A stretch of DNA of 35,274 nucleotides, taken from NCBI GenBank assembly GCA_027486025.1, contig JAIXPY010000185.1:1-35274 (forward strand), read 5' to 3'. This document shows positions 1 through 7,914 of this stretch, in pieces (position 1 is the stretch's first letter; the number at the start of each line of letters is the position of its first letter). The notes beneath the pieces were generated by a model that ran no database searches, was not told the DNA's origin, and was given only the letters and a program-made list of their open reading frames with translations. Made by a program: the position numbers and the translations under genes. The stretch comes from Burkholderiaceae bacterium. Lineage in GTDB: Bacteria > Pseudomonadota > Gammaproteobacteria > Burkholderiales > Burkholderiaceae.

Positions 1-107
1 ACGTGTCAATCCGTGACTAGCCGGCTAAATTAAATGATATGACTAAGTATGTAGAACTTGTTGTAGAGGATTTGCGGACGCGGGTTCGATTCCCGCCGAC
101 TCCACCA
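1..107 (+). ncRNA. ssrA: tmRNA (transfer-messenger RNA), 3' end only
   Basis: The sequence ends with the tRNA-like half of tmRNA: a T-arm (GCGGGTTCGATTCCCGC) followed by an acceptor 3' strand ending in CTCCACCA at 107. The preceding GTAGAACTTGTTGTAGAGGA stretch matches the 3' part of betaproteobacterial tmRNAs. tmRNA with SmpB rescues stalled ribosomes and tags the nascent peptide for proteolysis. The tag-coding part and 5' half lie upstream of the window. The CCA is encoded and a terminator follows directly. The 3' end of ssrA is a well-known integration target for phages and islands, which fits the odd DNA downstream. Confidence 0.93.
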
Positions 108-130
108 CTAAGTAGTACAAAGCACTCCAA

Positions 131-155
131 CGCCACCCACCAGGGTGGCGTTTTT
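131..155 (+). terminator. Rho-independent terminator of ssrA
   Basis: A perfect 8-bp stem (CGCCACCC / GGGTGGCG) with a 4-nt ACCA loop is followed at once by TTTTT. It lies 24 nt after the tmRNA CCA end, so it terminates the tmRNA precursor. Confidence 0.9.
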
Positions 156-220
156 CTTTGTAGATAAAGGCCTGTAGGTCCATTGTGGTCTTTCTAGATT
201 TCGCTGTATCCAAAAAACCT

Positions 221-283
221 GGGGGTATCATTGGGGGTATCGGAGCAAAATCGAACTCAGAAAAAAACATGGTTGGGGGTATC
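221..283. repeat. Three direct repeats GGGGGTATC beside ssrA
   Basis: Identical 9-mers GGGGGTATC occur at 221-229, 233-241 and 275-283. The first two are spaced by 3 nt and the third lies 33 nt further on. Repeats of this kind just beyond a tRNA or tmRNA 3' end resemble the arm-type sites used by tyrosine integrases of genomic islands. No integrase gene is in the window, so the role as an attachment-site remnant is inference from position and pattern. Confidence 0.5.
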
Positions 284-620
284 TCGTTATACCTAGTCTA
301 TGGGCTTACGCTGGGTTCAATCCACTAGGTCCGTTAAGGAAATTCCCGCCAGAAAGAAAGCCAATAACCGTATGTCGGTACTGTTGGAATAGAAATTGTA
401 AGGCGCTCACTACTGCGCGCTACCGATAGCACCAGCCTGCGACTGCTTTAAGGGCAGCACATCTCCATTTTTTTTAACTGACTATTTAACACCCTAACAA
501 AGTAGCCGCGAAACTAAAATTCAGCTCAATATGAGCTTTTCCTAAAGACCAAAAATAGGTAAAATCAAAGGACTACTCATCCCTAACCAGGTCGCTGAAT
601 TGACTCCGGATTGGGACGAA
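284..620. other. Gene-poor AT-rich stretch, no supported gene
   Basis: I see no open reading frame with protein-like composition or a ribosome binding site on either strand here. The DNA is AT-rich with several A and T runs (for example eight T at about 470). Short fragments resembling a tRNA T-arm occur near 311-324 and 342-350 but do not fold into a tRNA. It is best viewed as the decayed edge of an inserted element, or as DNA holding an unrecognised small transcript that ends at the terminator at 621-644. Confidence 0.45.
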
Positions 621-644
621 AAAGCCGCTCTAGGGCGGTTTTTT
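621..644 (+). terminator. Stem-loop terminator with no recognised gene before it
   Basis: CCGC (625-628) pairs with GCGG (635-638) around a 6-nt loop and is followed by six T residues; flanking A and T runs can extend the stem. It lies about 30 nt before the NYN gene start, so it would shield that gene from upstream transcription. What it terminates is not visible. Confidence 0.6.
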
Positions 645-674
645 CATTTCTAAATGCAACTTTAATAAGGAAAT

Positions 675-1388
675 ATGCTGGAGACGTCAAAAGCTTTGAT
701 AACCTCAATCTGTATTGATGGATACAACCTTTACTATGGACGTCTACGTGGCACTCAATACAAATGGCTTGATGTAGTAGCGCTTTTTAGTCAAATTACT
801 CGATCCATAGAGCCAGCCTCGCAAATTATTTCCGTAAAGTTTTTTACGGTCCCTGCGCTCCCAAAATTTTCTAGACATGGGAAAGAATCGATGCGAGCTC
901 AGAACGACTATCACCGAGCACTGGAAGCAAAGTATCCAGATAAATTCGAGAAAGTACTTGGTTCACACGTTTACGAAAAAGACGGGACCAAAATGCCTTT
1001 GTATGTAGAGGGAAGTACCTTTAATAAAGACAATACAGTAAGGGTATGGCGTCTAGTAGAGAAAAAAACGGATGTTAATCTTGCCTTATCGATGTATCGT
1101 GACGTGAGCAAACGATCCTTGGATCAAATTGTTCTCATTTCAAATGACAGCGATACCGAACCAGCCATTAGCGCACTCATAGAAGACTTTCCCGCTTTAA
1201 AAATTGGGATGATCATACCTAGAGGGCCTCAAATTACCGGCAAAAGGGGGCGTCCTGCAAATAGCAAATTGATAAGCCTTACCCACTGGTCAAGGTCTTA
1301 TATAAACGATGAAGAACTCATATCCGCACAACTTCCCGAGCAAGTACCCACGAAAAAGAAGCCGGCCAAAAAACCGATTCACTGGTAG
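675..1388 (+). CDS. NYN-domain protein (PIN-like ribonuclease fold, LabA/DUF88 type)
   Basis: 237 residues. The NYN domain covers about residues 10-185. It opens with a beta strand ending in IDGYN (Asp15), continues with KKTDVNLAL (Asp133), and has the late acidic motif SNDSD (Asp158, Asp160). These are the aspartates that coordinate metal in NYN/PIN nucleases, so a cytoplasmic RNA-cleaving or RNA-processing role is likely from the family; the substrate is unknown. The segment 185-237 is basic (GKRGRPANSK, then a KKKPAKKP tail) and may bind nucleic acid. Start ATG at 675 has TAAGGA upstream at a short spacing. It is the first gene after the tmRNA site, in AT-rich DNA with a phosphoesterase and an exonuclease next to it. 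No transmembrane segment or partner domain is seen. Confidence 0.85.
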   Translation: MLETSKALITSICIDGYNLYYGRLRGTQYKWLDVVALFSQITRSIEPASQIISVKFFTVPALPKFSRHGKESMRAQNDYHRALEAKYPDKFEKVLGSHVYEKDGTKMPLYVEGSTFNKDNTVRVWRLVEKKTDVNLALSMYRDVSKRSLDQIVLISNDSDTEPAISALIEDFPALKIGMIIPRGPQITGKRGRPANSKLISLTHWSRSYINDEELISAQLPEQVPTKKKPAKKPIHW

Positions 1389-1538
1389 CGGATTAGATTT
1401 ACCTAACTGACGATCCAATGCAAAGTACTCATTCAACTTTGCTTGCATGCATCATGCCATACCTAATTACACCTAAGATATGCTGGTTGGGTACAACATC
1501 CACATCATTTTTTAGGCTAGGGCAGGCTAACGACGTGA

Positions 1539-2306
1539 TTAAACTTCTACAACTAACGATGGATCAAAGCCAACGTTTTCAGCATAACCTGACCTCACAT
1601 AACCTCGAGGATTGCAAACAACCCGTGTGCCATTCATTTGATAATCAAACGAATCATGTGTATGACCATGAACCCATAAATCCATAAGCCCGAATAAGTG
1701 TGATAACTCTGAGGCAAAGCAGGCTGATAAAGGATCGTCTTTAAAGCGTATAGCTACAGATTGTGTTGATGGAAGATGGTGACTCACAACAACTGTCTTT
1801 CCATCAAACGGCTTATTTAGCTCGTTACAAAGCCACATTAAAGATTCTTTATGCAAGGCAATGGATTTCTCTACAGAAAAAATACCATCATCATCGCGAA
1901 TAAGTCGAAAGTCATTTAAGCAACGACGGCCGGCATCCATGCAATGGTTTTGCAATTTGGCTCCAAACAACATGAAATCGGTCCATAGGGTTGTCCCCAA
2001 AAAGCGTACTGGCAGCTGCCTTGATGCATCAAATAAAGTAACTGATCTATTTTCTAAAAAATGAAATCCAAATTCATCGCATTTGTCCCTGAGATTGTGT
2101 AACACTTCGGCGCGATCTAATCGGTAAAATTCATGGTTACCGGCTACATAAATAACTTGTTTATTTGCAAACATCCGACTGGCCCAATCAACGCCGCTGG
2201 TGCGCAACCCTATATCGCCGGCAAGAATCACAACATCAGTCTCCAAAATAGGCGTGGGGAAATCAGAAAACTCAAGATGAAGATCACTCAAGACATGCAA
2301 CTTCAT
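1539..2306 (-). CDS. Calcineurin-like metallophosphoesterase
   Basis: 255 residues with the full ordered motif set of the family: SDLH (about residue 7), GDIG, GNHE, VSHH and GHTH near the C-terminus. These supply the ligands of a two-metal phosphoesterase site, so catalytic competence is likely. Family members hydrolyse phosphomonoesters, phosphodiesters or nucleotides, and the substrate cannot be read here. The start is taken at ATG 2306, because GGAG lies 5 nt upstream of it; a GTG two codons earlier would be only 1 nt from that site. It is divergent from the exonuclease gene at 2451 across an AT-rich gap, and convergent with the NYN gene. It is probably a cytoplasmic, single-domain enzyme. 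Confidence 0.85.
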   Translation of the reverse strand: MKLHVLSDLHLEFSDFPTPILETDVVILAGDIGLRTSGVDWASRMFANKQVIYVAGNHEFYRLDRAEVLHNLRDKCDEFGFHFLENRSVTLFDASRQLPVRFLGTTLWTDFMLFGAKLQNHCMDAGRRCLNDFRLIRDDDGIFSVEKSIALHKESLMWLCNELNKPFDGKTVVVSHHLPSTQSVAIRFKDDPLSACFASELSHLFGLMDLWVHGHTHDSFDYQMNGTRVVCNPRGYVRSGYAENVGFDPSLVVEV

Positions 2307-2450
2307 ACACACTCCAGTTGGGATCTATAAAAAGAAACAAAAATGAATTGTATGAAATAAATTAACCATGACATCCTACAAGGATTACATTTAATTCCGA
2401 AATAAGATGTTTGAAAAGGTAAGATTGTAAGGAATTACTGGAAATTACTT

Positions 2451-3056
2451 ATGGATAAAAATAAAAAATATCTAGCCTTGGATTTAGAGCTCAATAACGC
2501 GGAAGATAATTCGACTGCTAAACCAAAAATTATTCAAGTGGGCGTTGCAATTGGGAGCTTTCTTGATTTCCAAAATGACAACCTGCTTTCTCAAAAGTGG
2601 TATCTCAATCCAGAAGAACCGATATTTGAATTCATCACGCGCCTGACGGGCATCACGAATGCTGATATTAAAAAAAATGCCGTACCTCATGCTCAGGTTG
2701 CGCTTGAAATAGGTGCGTTAATTAAAAGCCACGAATGCTTTATTAATCCTGTTGTTTGGGGAGGCGGCGACAGCGCTGAGCTCAAGTCCGAATTTAGGGA
2801 TCGCTCTATTGCGTTTCCCCATTTTGGTAGAAGATGGATTGATGCTAAAACATGGTTTTTATTAAATGCCTTAGCAAATGGTAAGAATCCAAATGGTGGC
2901 TTATCCTCGGCACTTGCTGCCTGCAAGCTATCTTTTAAAGGCACTCCGCATAGAGCTGATGATGATGCTTTGAATACACTTAGGCTTTTCTTTGAGTTAT
3001 TAAATCGTCAATACAAAATGCATCAACTCCTTGCTAGCGCGAAGCAAATAAGCTAA
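2451..3056 (+). CDS. DEDDh-type 3'-5' exonuclease (RNase T/DnaQ fold)
   Basis: 201 residues. Exo I is ALDLE (Asp11, Glu13), Exo II contains GGGDSAELK (Asp107), and Exo III is HRADDD (His167, Asp172), the order and spacing of DEDDh exonucleases such as RNase T, oligoribonuclease and DnaQ epsilon. The HxAxxD form puts it in the DEDDh rather than DEDDy group. It should remove 3' nucleotides from RNA or DNA using two divalent metals. It is shorter than polymerase-linked versions and has no extra domain. ATG 2451 gives the family N-terminus, with the catalytic strand beginning at residue 7. It is the last gene of the AT-rich block next to ssrA and ends 42 bp from the convergent htpX. Confidence 0.87.
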   Translation: MDKNKKYLALDLELNNAEDNSTAKPKIIQVGVAIGSFLDFQNDNLLSQKWYLNPEEPIFEFITRLTGITNADIKKNAVPHAQVALEIGALIKSHECFINPVVWGGGDSAELKSEFRDRSIAFPHFGRRWIDAKTWFLLNALANGKNPNGGLSSALAACKLSFKGTPHRADDDALNTLRLFFELLNRQYKMHQLLASAKQIS

Positions 3057-3098
3057 GCCTCGCTAACAAGGGTGATTGATGCATCGAACGACTCAAAT

Positions 3099-3983
3099 CT
3101 AAACACTATTTCGTAATGCCGCAATACGCTCATCGAGCGGAGGATGGCTCATAAATAAACGCTTCAATCCATCTGCCATGCCACCCGAGATACCAAAGGC
3201 CTCTAACTGCTCTGGCAAATGGGGTTGGTTGATTGACTTTTGCAGGCGCTCTAAAGCAGCAATCATCTTGTGCTTACCCTCTAAATAGGCGGCTCCTGCA
3301 TCGGCACGATACTCACGTTGACGACTAAACCACATCACGATTGCGCTCGCCAAAATACCGAGGACGAGTTGCGCAATGATCGTAGTTACCCAATACGCTG
3401 GCCCATGGCCCCGCTCTGTCTTAAAGACGGTACGGTCAATGATATGGCCTATGACTCTCGATAAGAAGAATACAAAGGTGTTTACAACGCCCTGAATCAA
3501 CGCCAAGGTAACCATATCGCCATTCGCAACGTGACTGACTTCGTGCGCCAAGACTGCTTCCGCCTCGTCGCGCGTCATGCCGTAGAGTAGGCCCGTGCTC
3601 ACCGCAACGAGAGCATCGTTACGGAACATCCCCGTCGCAAATGCATTGATATCAGGCGCATCATAAATAGCCACCTCAGGCATCCCGATACCTGCGGCAT
3701 TAGCTTGACGCTGAACCGTGCTAAGCAGCCATCTCTCTTGGTCGTTCTGTGGCTCTTGAATAACATAGGCACCCGTCGAGTGCTTGGCCATCGATTTGGA
3801 CATAGCAAGGGAAATAAATGAACCCGTCATACCCACTACCGCAGAAAGCATCAACAATGACATCAAGTCAATGTGCACACCATTCTGATCCAGGATTTGG
3901 CCCAATCCAAATACACTAATGACGATCGAAATCACCAGCATGATGGCGATGTTGGTCACTAGAAATAAAAAAATACGTTTCAT
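3099..3983 (-). CDS. htpX: Membrane zinc metalloprotease HtpX (M48 family)
   Basis: 294 residues, the usual length. Two N-terminal membrane segments (about 4-26 and 39-60) precede the catalytic HEVSH (His147, Glu148, His151); a second pair of hydrophobic segments follows (about 158-215). The downstream zinc-ligand region contains [10 protein letters not shown]. HtpX degrades misfolded inner-membrane proteins with its active site facing the cytoplasm. The start is the second of two close ATGs: AGGAG at 3992-3996 lies 8 nt from ATG 3983 but only 2 nt from ATG 3989. The gene stands alone, convergent with the exonuclease gene and downstream of, but separate from, the heme transporter genes. Confidence 0.95.
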   Translation of the reverse strand: MKRIFLFLVTNIAIMLVISIVISVFGLGQILDQNGVHIDLMSLLMLSAVVGMTGSFISLAMSKSMAKHSTGAYVIQEPQNDQERWLLSTVQRQANAAGIGMPEVAIYDAPDINAFATGMFRNDALVAVSTGLLYGMTRDEAEAVLAHEVSHVANGDMVTLALIQGVVNTFVFFLSRVIGHIIDRTVFKTERGHGPAYWVTTIIAQLVLGILASAIVMWFSRQREYRADAGAAYLEGKHKMIAALERLQKSINQPHLPEQLEAFGISGGMADGLKRLFMSHPPLDERIAALRNSV

Positions 3984-4078
3984 ATTCATAACTCCTTAAG
4001 GCGAGGCACAAGCCAGCTCGATAAGTAATACGCTATCAGGAAAGCCTTCGTTTTGCTGGGCTTATATTTATCGTCATT

Positions 4079-4867
4079 TTATAGGGTATTTGGCCCTAGA
4101 CTTGCCCTCGGAAAAACCAGTGGAGATGAGCCATCGCGCTCAATTACGTCCAGCTGAATCTGGTACAAGGCAGCTAAATCTGAAATTGCGCCCATCCCCG
4201 AGACGTAATCGCCAACCAGGCCCCCTTCTTTTACTAAGATCAGTCGGTCAAAGTGGTGCATGGCCTGATTAATGTCGTGCAAGATCGCCACAATGGCGTG
4301 ATTACGCTCATCAGCATACTGCTTCATGCTTTCCAAAAGCTCAATTTGCAGCCCGGGATCCAAGGAGGCTAAGGGCTCATCCACCAAGATCAGGCTATTC
4401 TGCTCATCCCATAATTGCGCAAATACCCTAGCAAGATGTACGCGCGCTCTTTCACCGCCGGATAGGGTGTCAAAACTTCGATGAAGTAGATGCTCGCAAG
4501 AACTGAGGCGCGCCGCATACTGAATAATCGCATCGCGCTTTAAATCACCCTCAATTGCGATCCTTCCCAAACCAATAACCAAGTGAGCCATTAAGCCAAA
4601 TGCGACCTCACTCGATTGAGGCAGTACTGCCCGGGCCCTACTTAATGTACGCAAAGACCACGTTTCTATTGGTATGCCTTTGAACGCATACGATCCACAA
4701 TGGGGTCGCAGTTCACCGGACATCAATTTAAGCAATGTTGTTTTACCAGCTCCACTAGGACCCAATATGGCTATTCGCTCACCCGGAGTAATGCCGAATG
4801 AAAAGGGGCCGAATGCATTTTCACCAAGCGTGATCTGCAAAGCGTGAAGGTGGCATAACGTCCTCAT
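4079..4867 (-). CDS. hmuV: Heme ABC transporter ATP-binding protein HmuV
   Basis: 262 residues. Walker A GPSGAGKTT, signature LSGGERAR, Walker B LILVDEP followed by LASLDP, and the switch histidine in ILHDI are all present. It energises heme import with the permease encoded just upstream. The start is fixed by a TAATG overlap: the permease stop TAA and this ATG (4867-4865) share one base, which indicates translational coupling. The reading frame is open far upstream, but that stretch lies inside the permease gene and has no family similarity. It is the last gene of the receptor-hmuSTUV operon. The alternative, a cobalamin or siderophore ATPase of the same family, is made unlikely by the HmuS-type neighbour. 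Confidence 0.92.
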   Translation of the reverse strand: MRTLCHLHALQITLGENAFGPFSFGITPGERIAILGPSGAGKTTLLKLMSGELRPHCGSYAFKGIPIETWSLRTLSRARAVLPQSSEVAFGLMAHLVIGLGRIAIEGDLKRDAIIQYAARLSSCEHLLHRSFDTLSGGERARVHLARVFAQLWDEQNSLILVDEPLASLDPGLQIELLESMKQYADERNHAIVAILHDINQAMHHFDRLILVKEGGLVGDYVSGMGAISDLAALYQIQLDVIERDGSSPLVFPRASLGPNTL

Positions 4868-5913
4868 TAGGCCAGTTGACGGCGCGATGAGCGCAACAGT
4901 AGGATAAAAAACGGCGCACCTAAAAGAGCAGTAAAAATTCCCACAGGAACTTCTGCTGGGATTGCGATTGTGCGCGCACATGTATCCGCGAGCAACAACA
5001 AAATACCGCCCAGCAGCATTGAGGTCGGGACTACCACCCTCTGATCGCCTCCGAGCCAAGCTCGGGCAAAGTTGGGCGCAACTAAACCAATAAAGCCAAT
5101 CATCCCGCACCAGGCAACCGCAAAACCAGAGAGTAAGGCCACCCAAAAAATGATTTCCATACGAATGCGGCCAATTTCAATACCAACATGGGCTGCAACC
5201 GATTCGCCAAGGGCAAATACATTCATTACTACAATCATTCTGCGCAAACGCCACCAAGCAAATGCAAAGAGTATGGTGATCGCAACCACCAAGAGCCAAT
5301 TCGAACCAGAAAGCGAGCCCATAGTCCAGAATGTCAAATTGCGTAACTGCTCATCCGTTGCTAGATAAGTACATAAACCAATAACGGCAGCGGCAAGGGC
5401 ATTTAAAGCGATGCCGGTTAAAAGAAGGCCCGCAATGGAGCCGGGTGTAATCCAGCGCGCAATACGATCCAAAGCAAAACACACTAGGATCGCCCCTGAA
5501 AACGCCAATGCGGGTATCGTCCAAAATCGCCACTGCGGCACAAGCGGGATATTTAAGTCATTCAAGACAACAATACCTAAAGCAACTGCACAGGCTGCTC
5601 CGGCAGATACGCCCAGCAGCCCAGGATCGGCAAGCGAATTACGAAATAGCCCCTGAGTCAAGGCGCCCGAGAGCCCCAGAGCAGCACCAATCAAAAGAGC
5701 AAATACCACGCGAGGTAAGCGCAAATGCCATAAAACATAGCCGCTACCCGATTGGATATCCCCACTCTGATTGATCAGCGAAATCCAATCACCCAGACCA
5801 ATCGGGACTGCGCCCCACTGCGAAGTAAAGAGTAGCAAAGCGATAAGAAGTAAACCAGCCAATGCACTGGTAAAAAAGGTATTGGCTCTTAGCGCAGCGG
5901 AAATAAAATCCAT
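4867..5913 (-). CDS. hmuU: Heme ABC transporter permease HmuU (FecCD family)
   Basis: 348 residues with about ten hydrophobic segments spread over the whole length, typical of FecCD/BtuC permeases. Family landmarks are visible: LRLPRVVFALLIGAALGLSG near residue 65, RNSLADPGLLGVSAGAA near 92, and GFIGLVAPNFAR near 274, which forms the cytoplasmic coupling region. It forms the homodimeric inner-membrane channel that passes heme from HmuT to the cytoplasm. It begins 17 bp after the hmuT stop and overlaps hmuV by one base, so the four genes form a tight unit. Confidence 0.93.
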   Translation of the reverse strand: MDFISAALRANTFFTSALAGLLLIALLLFTSQWGAVPIGLGDWISLINQSGDIQSGSGYVLWHLRLPRVVFALLIGAALGLSGALTQGLFRNSLADPGLLGVSAGAACAVALGIVVLNDLNIPLVPQWRFWTIPALAFSGAILVCFALDRIARWITPGSIAGLLLTGIALNALAAAVIGLCTYLATDEQLRNLTFWTMGSLSGSNWLLVVAITILFAFAWWRLRRMIVVMNVFALGESVAAHVGIEIGRIRMEIIFWVALLSGFAVAWCGMIGFIGLVAPNFARAWLGGDQRVVVPTSMLLGGILLLLADTCARTIAIPAEVPVGIFTALLGAPFFILLLRSSRRQLA

Positions 5914-5930
5914 TCTATGCAGACTATGAT

Positions 5931-6821
5931 TTAGGCCATGGCCTGCTGCAAAAGCAGATTGAGCTCAGCAACCGCCAATGGCATGCGCGGTCCAAACCCC
6001 AACAGATACATTGCCTCAAGGGAAACCGCTTTCTGTTCTTTGCCGGCTCGTGTTTGCTTTATCCCTGGCAAGCGCAGCACCCCGCTAATCCCCCCAACGG
6101 CTTTCATGCCCTGATCCGTCAACAACAGGACATCGGGATTGGCGGCAATGACTGCTTCCGGGGTGAGCGGCTTAAATCCGCTGAATCCCGAAATGGCATT
6201 GCGCGCGCCTGTATACGCAATCATTGCAGCAGCACTGGTTTTTTCGCCACCAACCATCAGCTGATTTGGATTTTGCGAGAGAATAAATAAAACGCGTGTG
6301 CTGTTGAGTTTTGAATTTACAACGCGCTTTTGGGTAGTATTCCACTCTAAACGCAATTGACTCACAAGCGCTTCAGCAGCATCCGATTTATGCACCAGAC
6401 TGCCGATAGTGCGCACCCGATCAATGACATCGATAAATTGATGACCTGATGGCAAGATAGACAAGGGAACTCCTGAATCGATAATTTGCTTTAAGACGAT
6501 TGGCGGTCCCGCTTCTGCAGTCGCAAGTAATTGAGTAGGACGTAGAGCCAAAATGCCCTCAGCAGAAAGAGTGCGGGCATAACCAACATTAGGTAAGCGG
6601 GTAGCTTCGGTAGGGTAAATCGAGGTTGTATCCACTCCTACTAATTCAGCATCTGCTTTCAGTAAATAAATGATTTCGGTTAATGCGCCACCGATACTTA
6701 TTAAGCGCATCGTGCTGGGAGGTACAGCAGGACGTTCGTGTGCAAAAGCCCCTAAACCAAGGCCCATCCATCCTGCTACCGATGCGGATTTAAGTAAGAT
6801 ATTCCGGCGACCATAATTCAT
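5931..6821 (-). CDS. hmuT: Periplasmic heme-binding protein HmuT
   Basis: 296 residues. The N-terminus has GRRNILLK followed by a hydrophobic run ending in AFA-HE, a signal peptide that resembles a twin-arginine (Tat) signal. The mature part has the helical-backbone binding protein fold of the FecB/BtuF class. NVGYARTLSAEGIL places Tyr81 at the position of the heme-ligating tyrosine of PhuT/ShuT-type proteins, which supports heme as ligand. It hands heme to HmuUV. Its ATG follows the hmuS TGA with no gap (TGAATG), so translation is probably coupled to hmuS. Confidence 0.9.
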   Translation of the reverse strand: MNYGRRNILLKSASVAGWMGLGLGAFAHERPAVPPSTMRLISIGGALTEIIYLLKADAELVGVDTTSIYPTEATRLPNVGYARTLSAEGILALRPTQLLATAEAGPPIVLKQIIDSGVPLSILPSGHQFIDVIDRVRTIGSLVHKSDAAEALVSQLRLEWNTTQKRVVNSKLNSTRVLFILSQNPNQLMVGGEKTSAAAMIAYTGARNAISGFSGFKPLTPEAVIAANPDVLLLTDQGMKAVGGISGVLRLPGIKQTRAGKEQKAVSLEAMYLLGFGPRMPLAVAELNLLLQQAMA

Positions 6822-7904
6822 TCAGGCCTCTACCGCCGTTGAACGCGCAAGCAAGTCGTCCGCTAAAGCGCGCCAGGTACCTAACTCAGGCTTACCCGGC
6901 TTTCGCTCCCCAAAGAACATGGCAATTGCTTCGCCGTCGTTGTTAAACAACTCCACCGAGGTCACGATTCCATCGTCGGTTGGTTTACGTACAAGCCAAG
7001 CCTGTGCCACGGAATCCATTTGCAAATGGAGATTAAAGCGAGAATCCATCACATTAATCCAGGATCCGGTCAACATCACCTTTTGAATCGGTCCACTGTG
7101 AATCTGCAGCATGCCGTGATTGCCTACAAACACCATCAGCGAAGTGGCGGTACTTGCCGCGGTCTCCAATAAGTCTTTTATGCAAGTGACTGGCAGCGCC
7201 TTTACAAACCCAGGTTCAGCAAGGCGTAATCCTTGCGTCCTTGTCACCTTAAACTGCCTGAGTAGAACAAAAAAGTCGTGGGTGTCCCGCATCGCACGCC
7301 AAGCCTGATGCCATGCCGTCACATCAATCTCCTGATCAGGCAATTCAGCAGCAGGTTTACCCGGCTCAGTTACCTGTATTCCTGGCATCTGATCATGGCT
7401 CTGAAATTGCGATAGCAGTGCATCGAAGTTTGCAACACTACTTTGCGCTCTCAAATGAATTTTATGAATGGCTACGCCCGCCCTGTCAAAGAATTGCAAG
7501 CTTCTCTGCAGACCATCTTTGGTCATTTCACGGACTGCAAATCCATGTGCCCAGGCGTGATAGAAAATGCGCAAGTCAATTTCACCAACCAAAAGCCCGA
7601 CAGGCCCCTGTTGCGAAGCATTTTTGTAAATACCGACTTTTTCGTGCACGCAGGATGCATTTCGGGTCAGCGCCATTGACTCCCCCAGGGATTCAATGGA
7701 GGTCATGATTTCGGGCCACTTTGGATGTAGTCGAATGGCTTGCATTTCTCCCGCGGCTAAAGGAGTGGCATCAATTTCCAAGAAAGAAGCAATCAACTCC
7801 CCCTCAGACATTCCCAGCTGCTTTGCAATATCACGATGGCGCATCTTTTCATTCGTGCGGAGCGTTCTGAATGATTGATGGATAAATTCGATGGATAGGT
7901 TCAT
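6822..7904 (-). CDS. hmuS: Cytoplasmic hemin-degrading/trafficking factor HmuS (HemS/ChuS family)
   Basis: 360 residues, with the internal duplication usual for HemS/ChuS proteins. The first half carries LVGEIDLRIFYHAWAHGFAV and AIHKIHLRAQSS, the latter matching the segment that holds the proximal heme histidine in HemS and ChuS. The second half repeats the pattern around IQKVMLTGSWINVMD and HLQMDSVAQAWLVRKP. The family binds incoming heme in the cytoplasm and either degrades it or passes it on. The start is ATG 7904, where AAGGA overlaps the receptor stop codon at a proper distance; an upstream in-frame extension falls inside the receptor gene and is rejected. It lies 10 bp after the receptor gene and abuts hmuT. 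Confidence 0.93.
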   Translation of the reverse strand: MNLSIEFIHQSFRTLRTNEKMRHRDIAKQLGMSEGELIASFLEIDATPLAAGEMQAIRLHPKWPEIMTSIESLGESMALTRNASCVHEKVGIYKNASQQGPVGLLVGEIDLRIFYHAWAHGFAVREMTKDGLQRSLQFFDRAGVAIHKIHLRAQSSVANFDALLSQFQSHDQMPGIQVTEPGKPAAELPDQEIDVTAWHQAWRAMRDTHDFFVLLRQFKVTRTQGLRLAEPGFVKALPVTCIKDLLETAASTATSLMVFVGNHGMLQIHSGPIQKVMLTGSWINVMDSRFNLHLQMDSVAQAWLVRKPTDDGIVTSVELFNNDGEAIAMFFGERKPGKPELGTWRALADDLLARSTAVEA

Positions 7905-7914
7905 GCTGTTTTCC

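Noticed and set aside
43..270. Minus-strand frame of 75 codons across the tmRNA end
   Set aside because: It runs antisense through the tmRNA T-arm and terminator; its Pro-rich part is only the translated GGGGGTATC repeats.
311..350. tRNA T-arm-like fragment (GGGTTCAATCC) and a CCCGCC string, as a decayed second attachment site
   Set aside because: Similarity to the tmRNA end is too short and scattered, and no tRNA fold forms.
1418..1687. Plus-strand frame of 89 codons
   Set aside because: Its 3' half is antisense to the phosphoesterase gene, it has no ribosome site and its composition is not protein-like.
4868..5146. N-terminal extension of the HmuV frame
   Set aside because: It lies wholly inside hmuU, shows no ABC ATPase similarity, and the TAATG coupling at 4867 gives a normal start.
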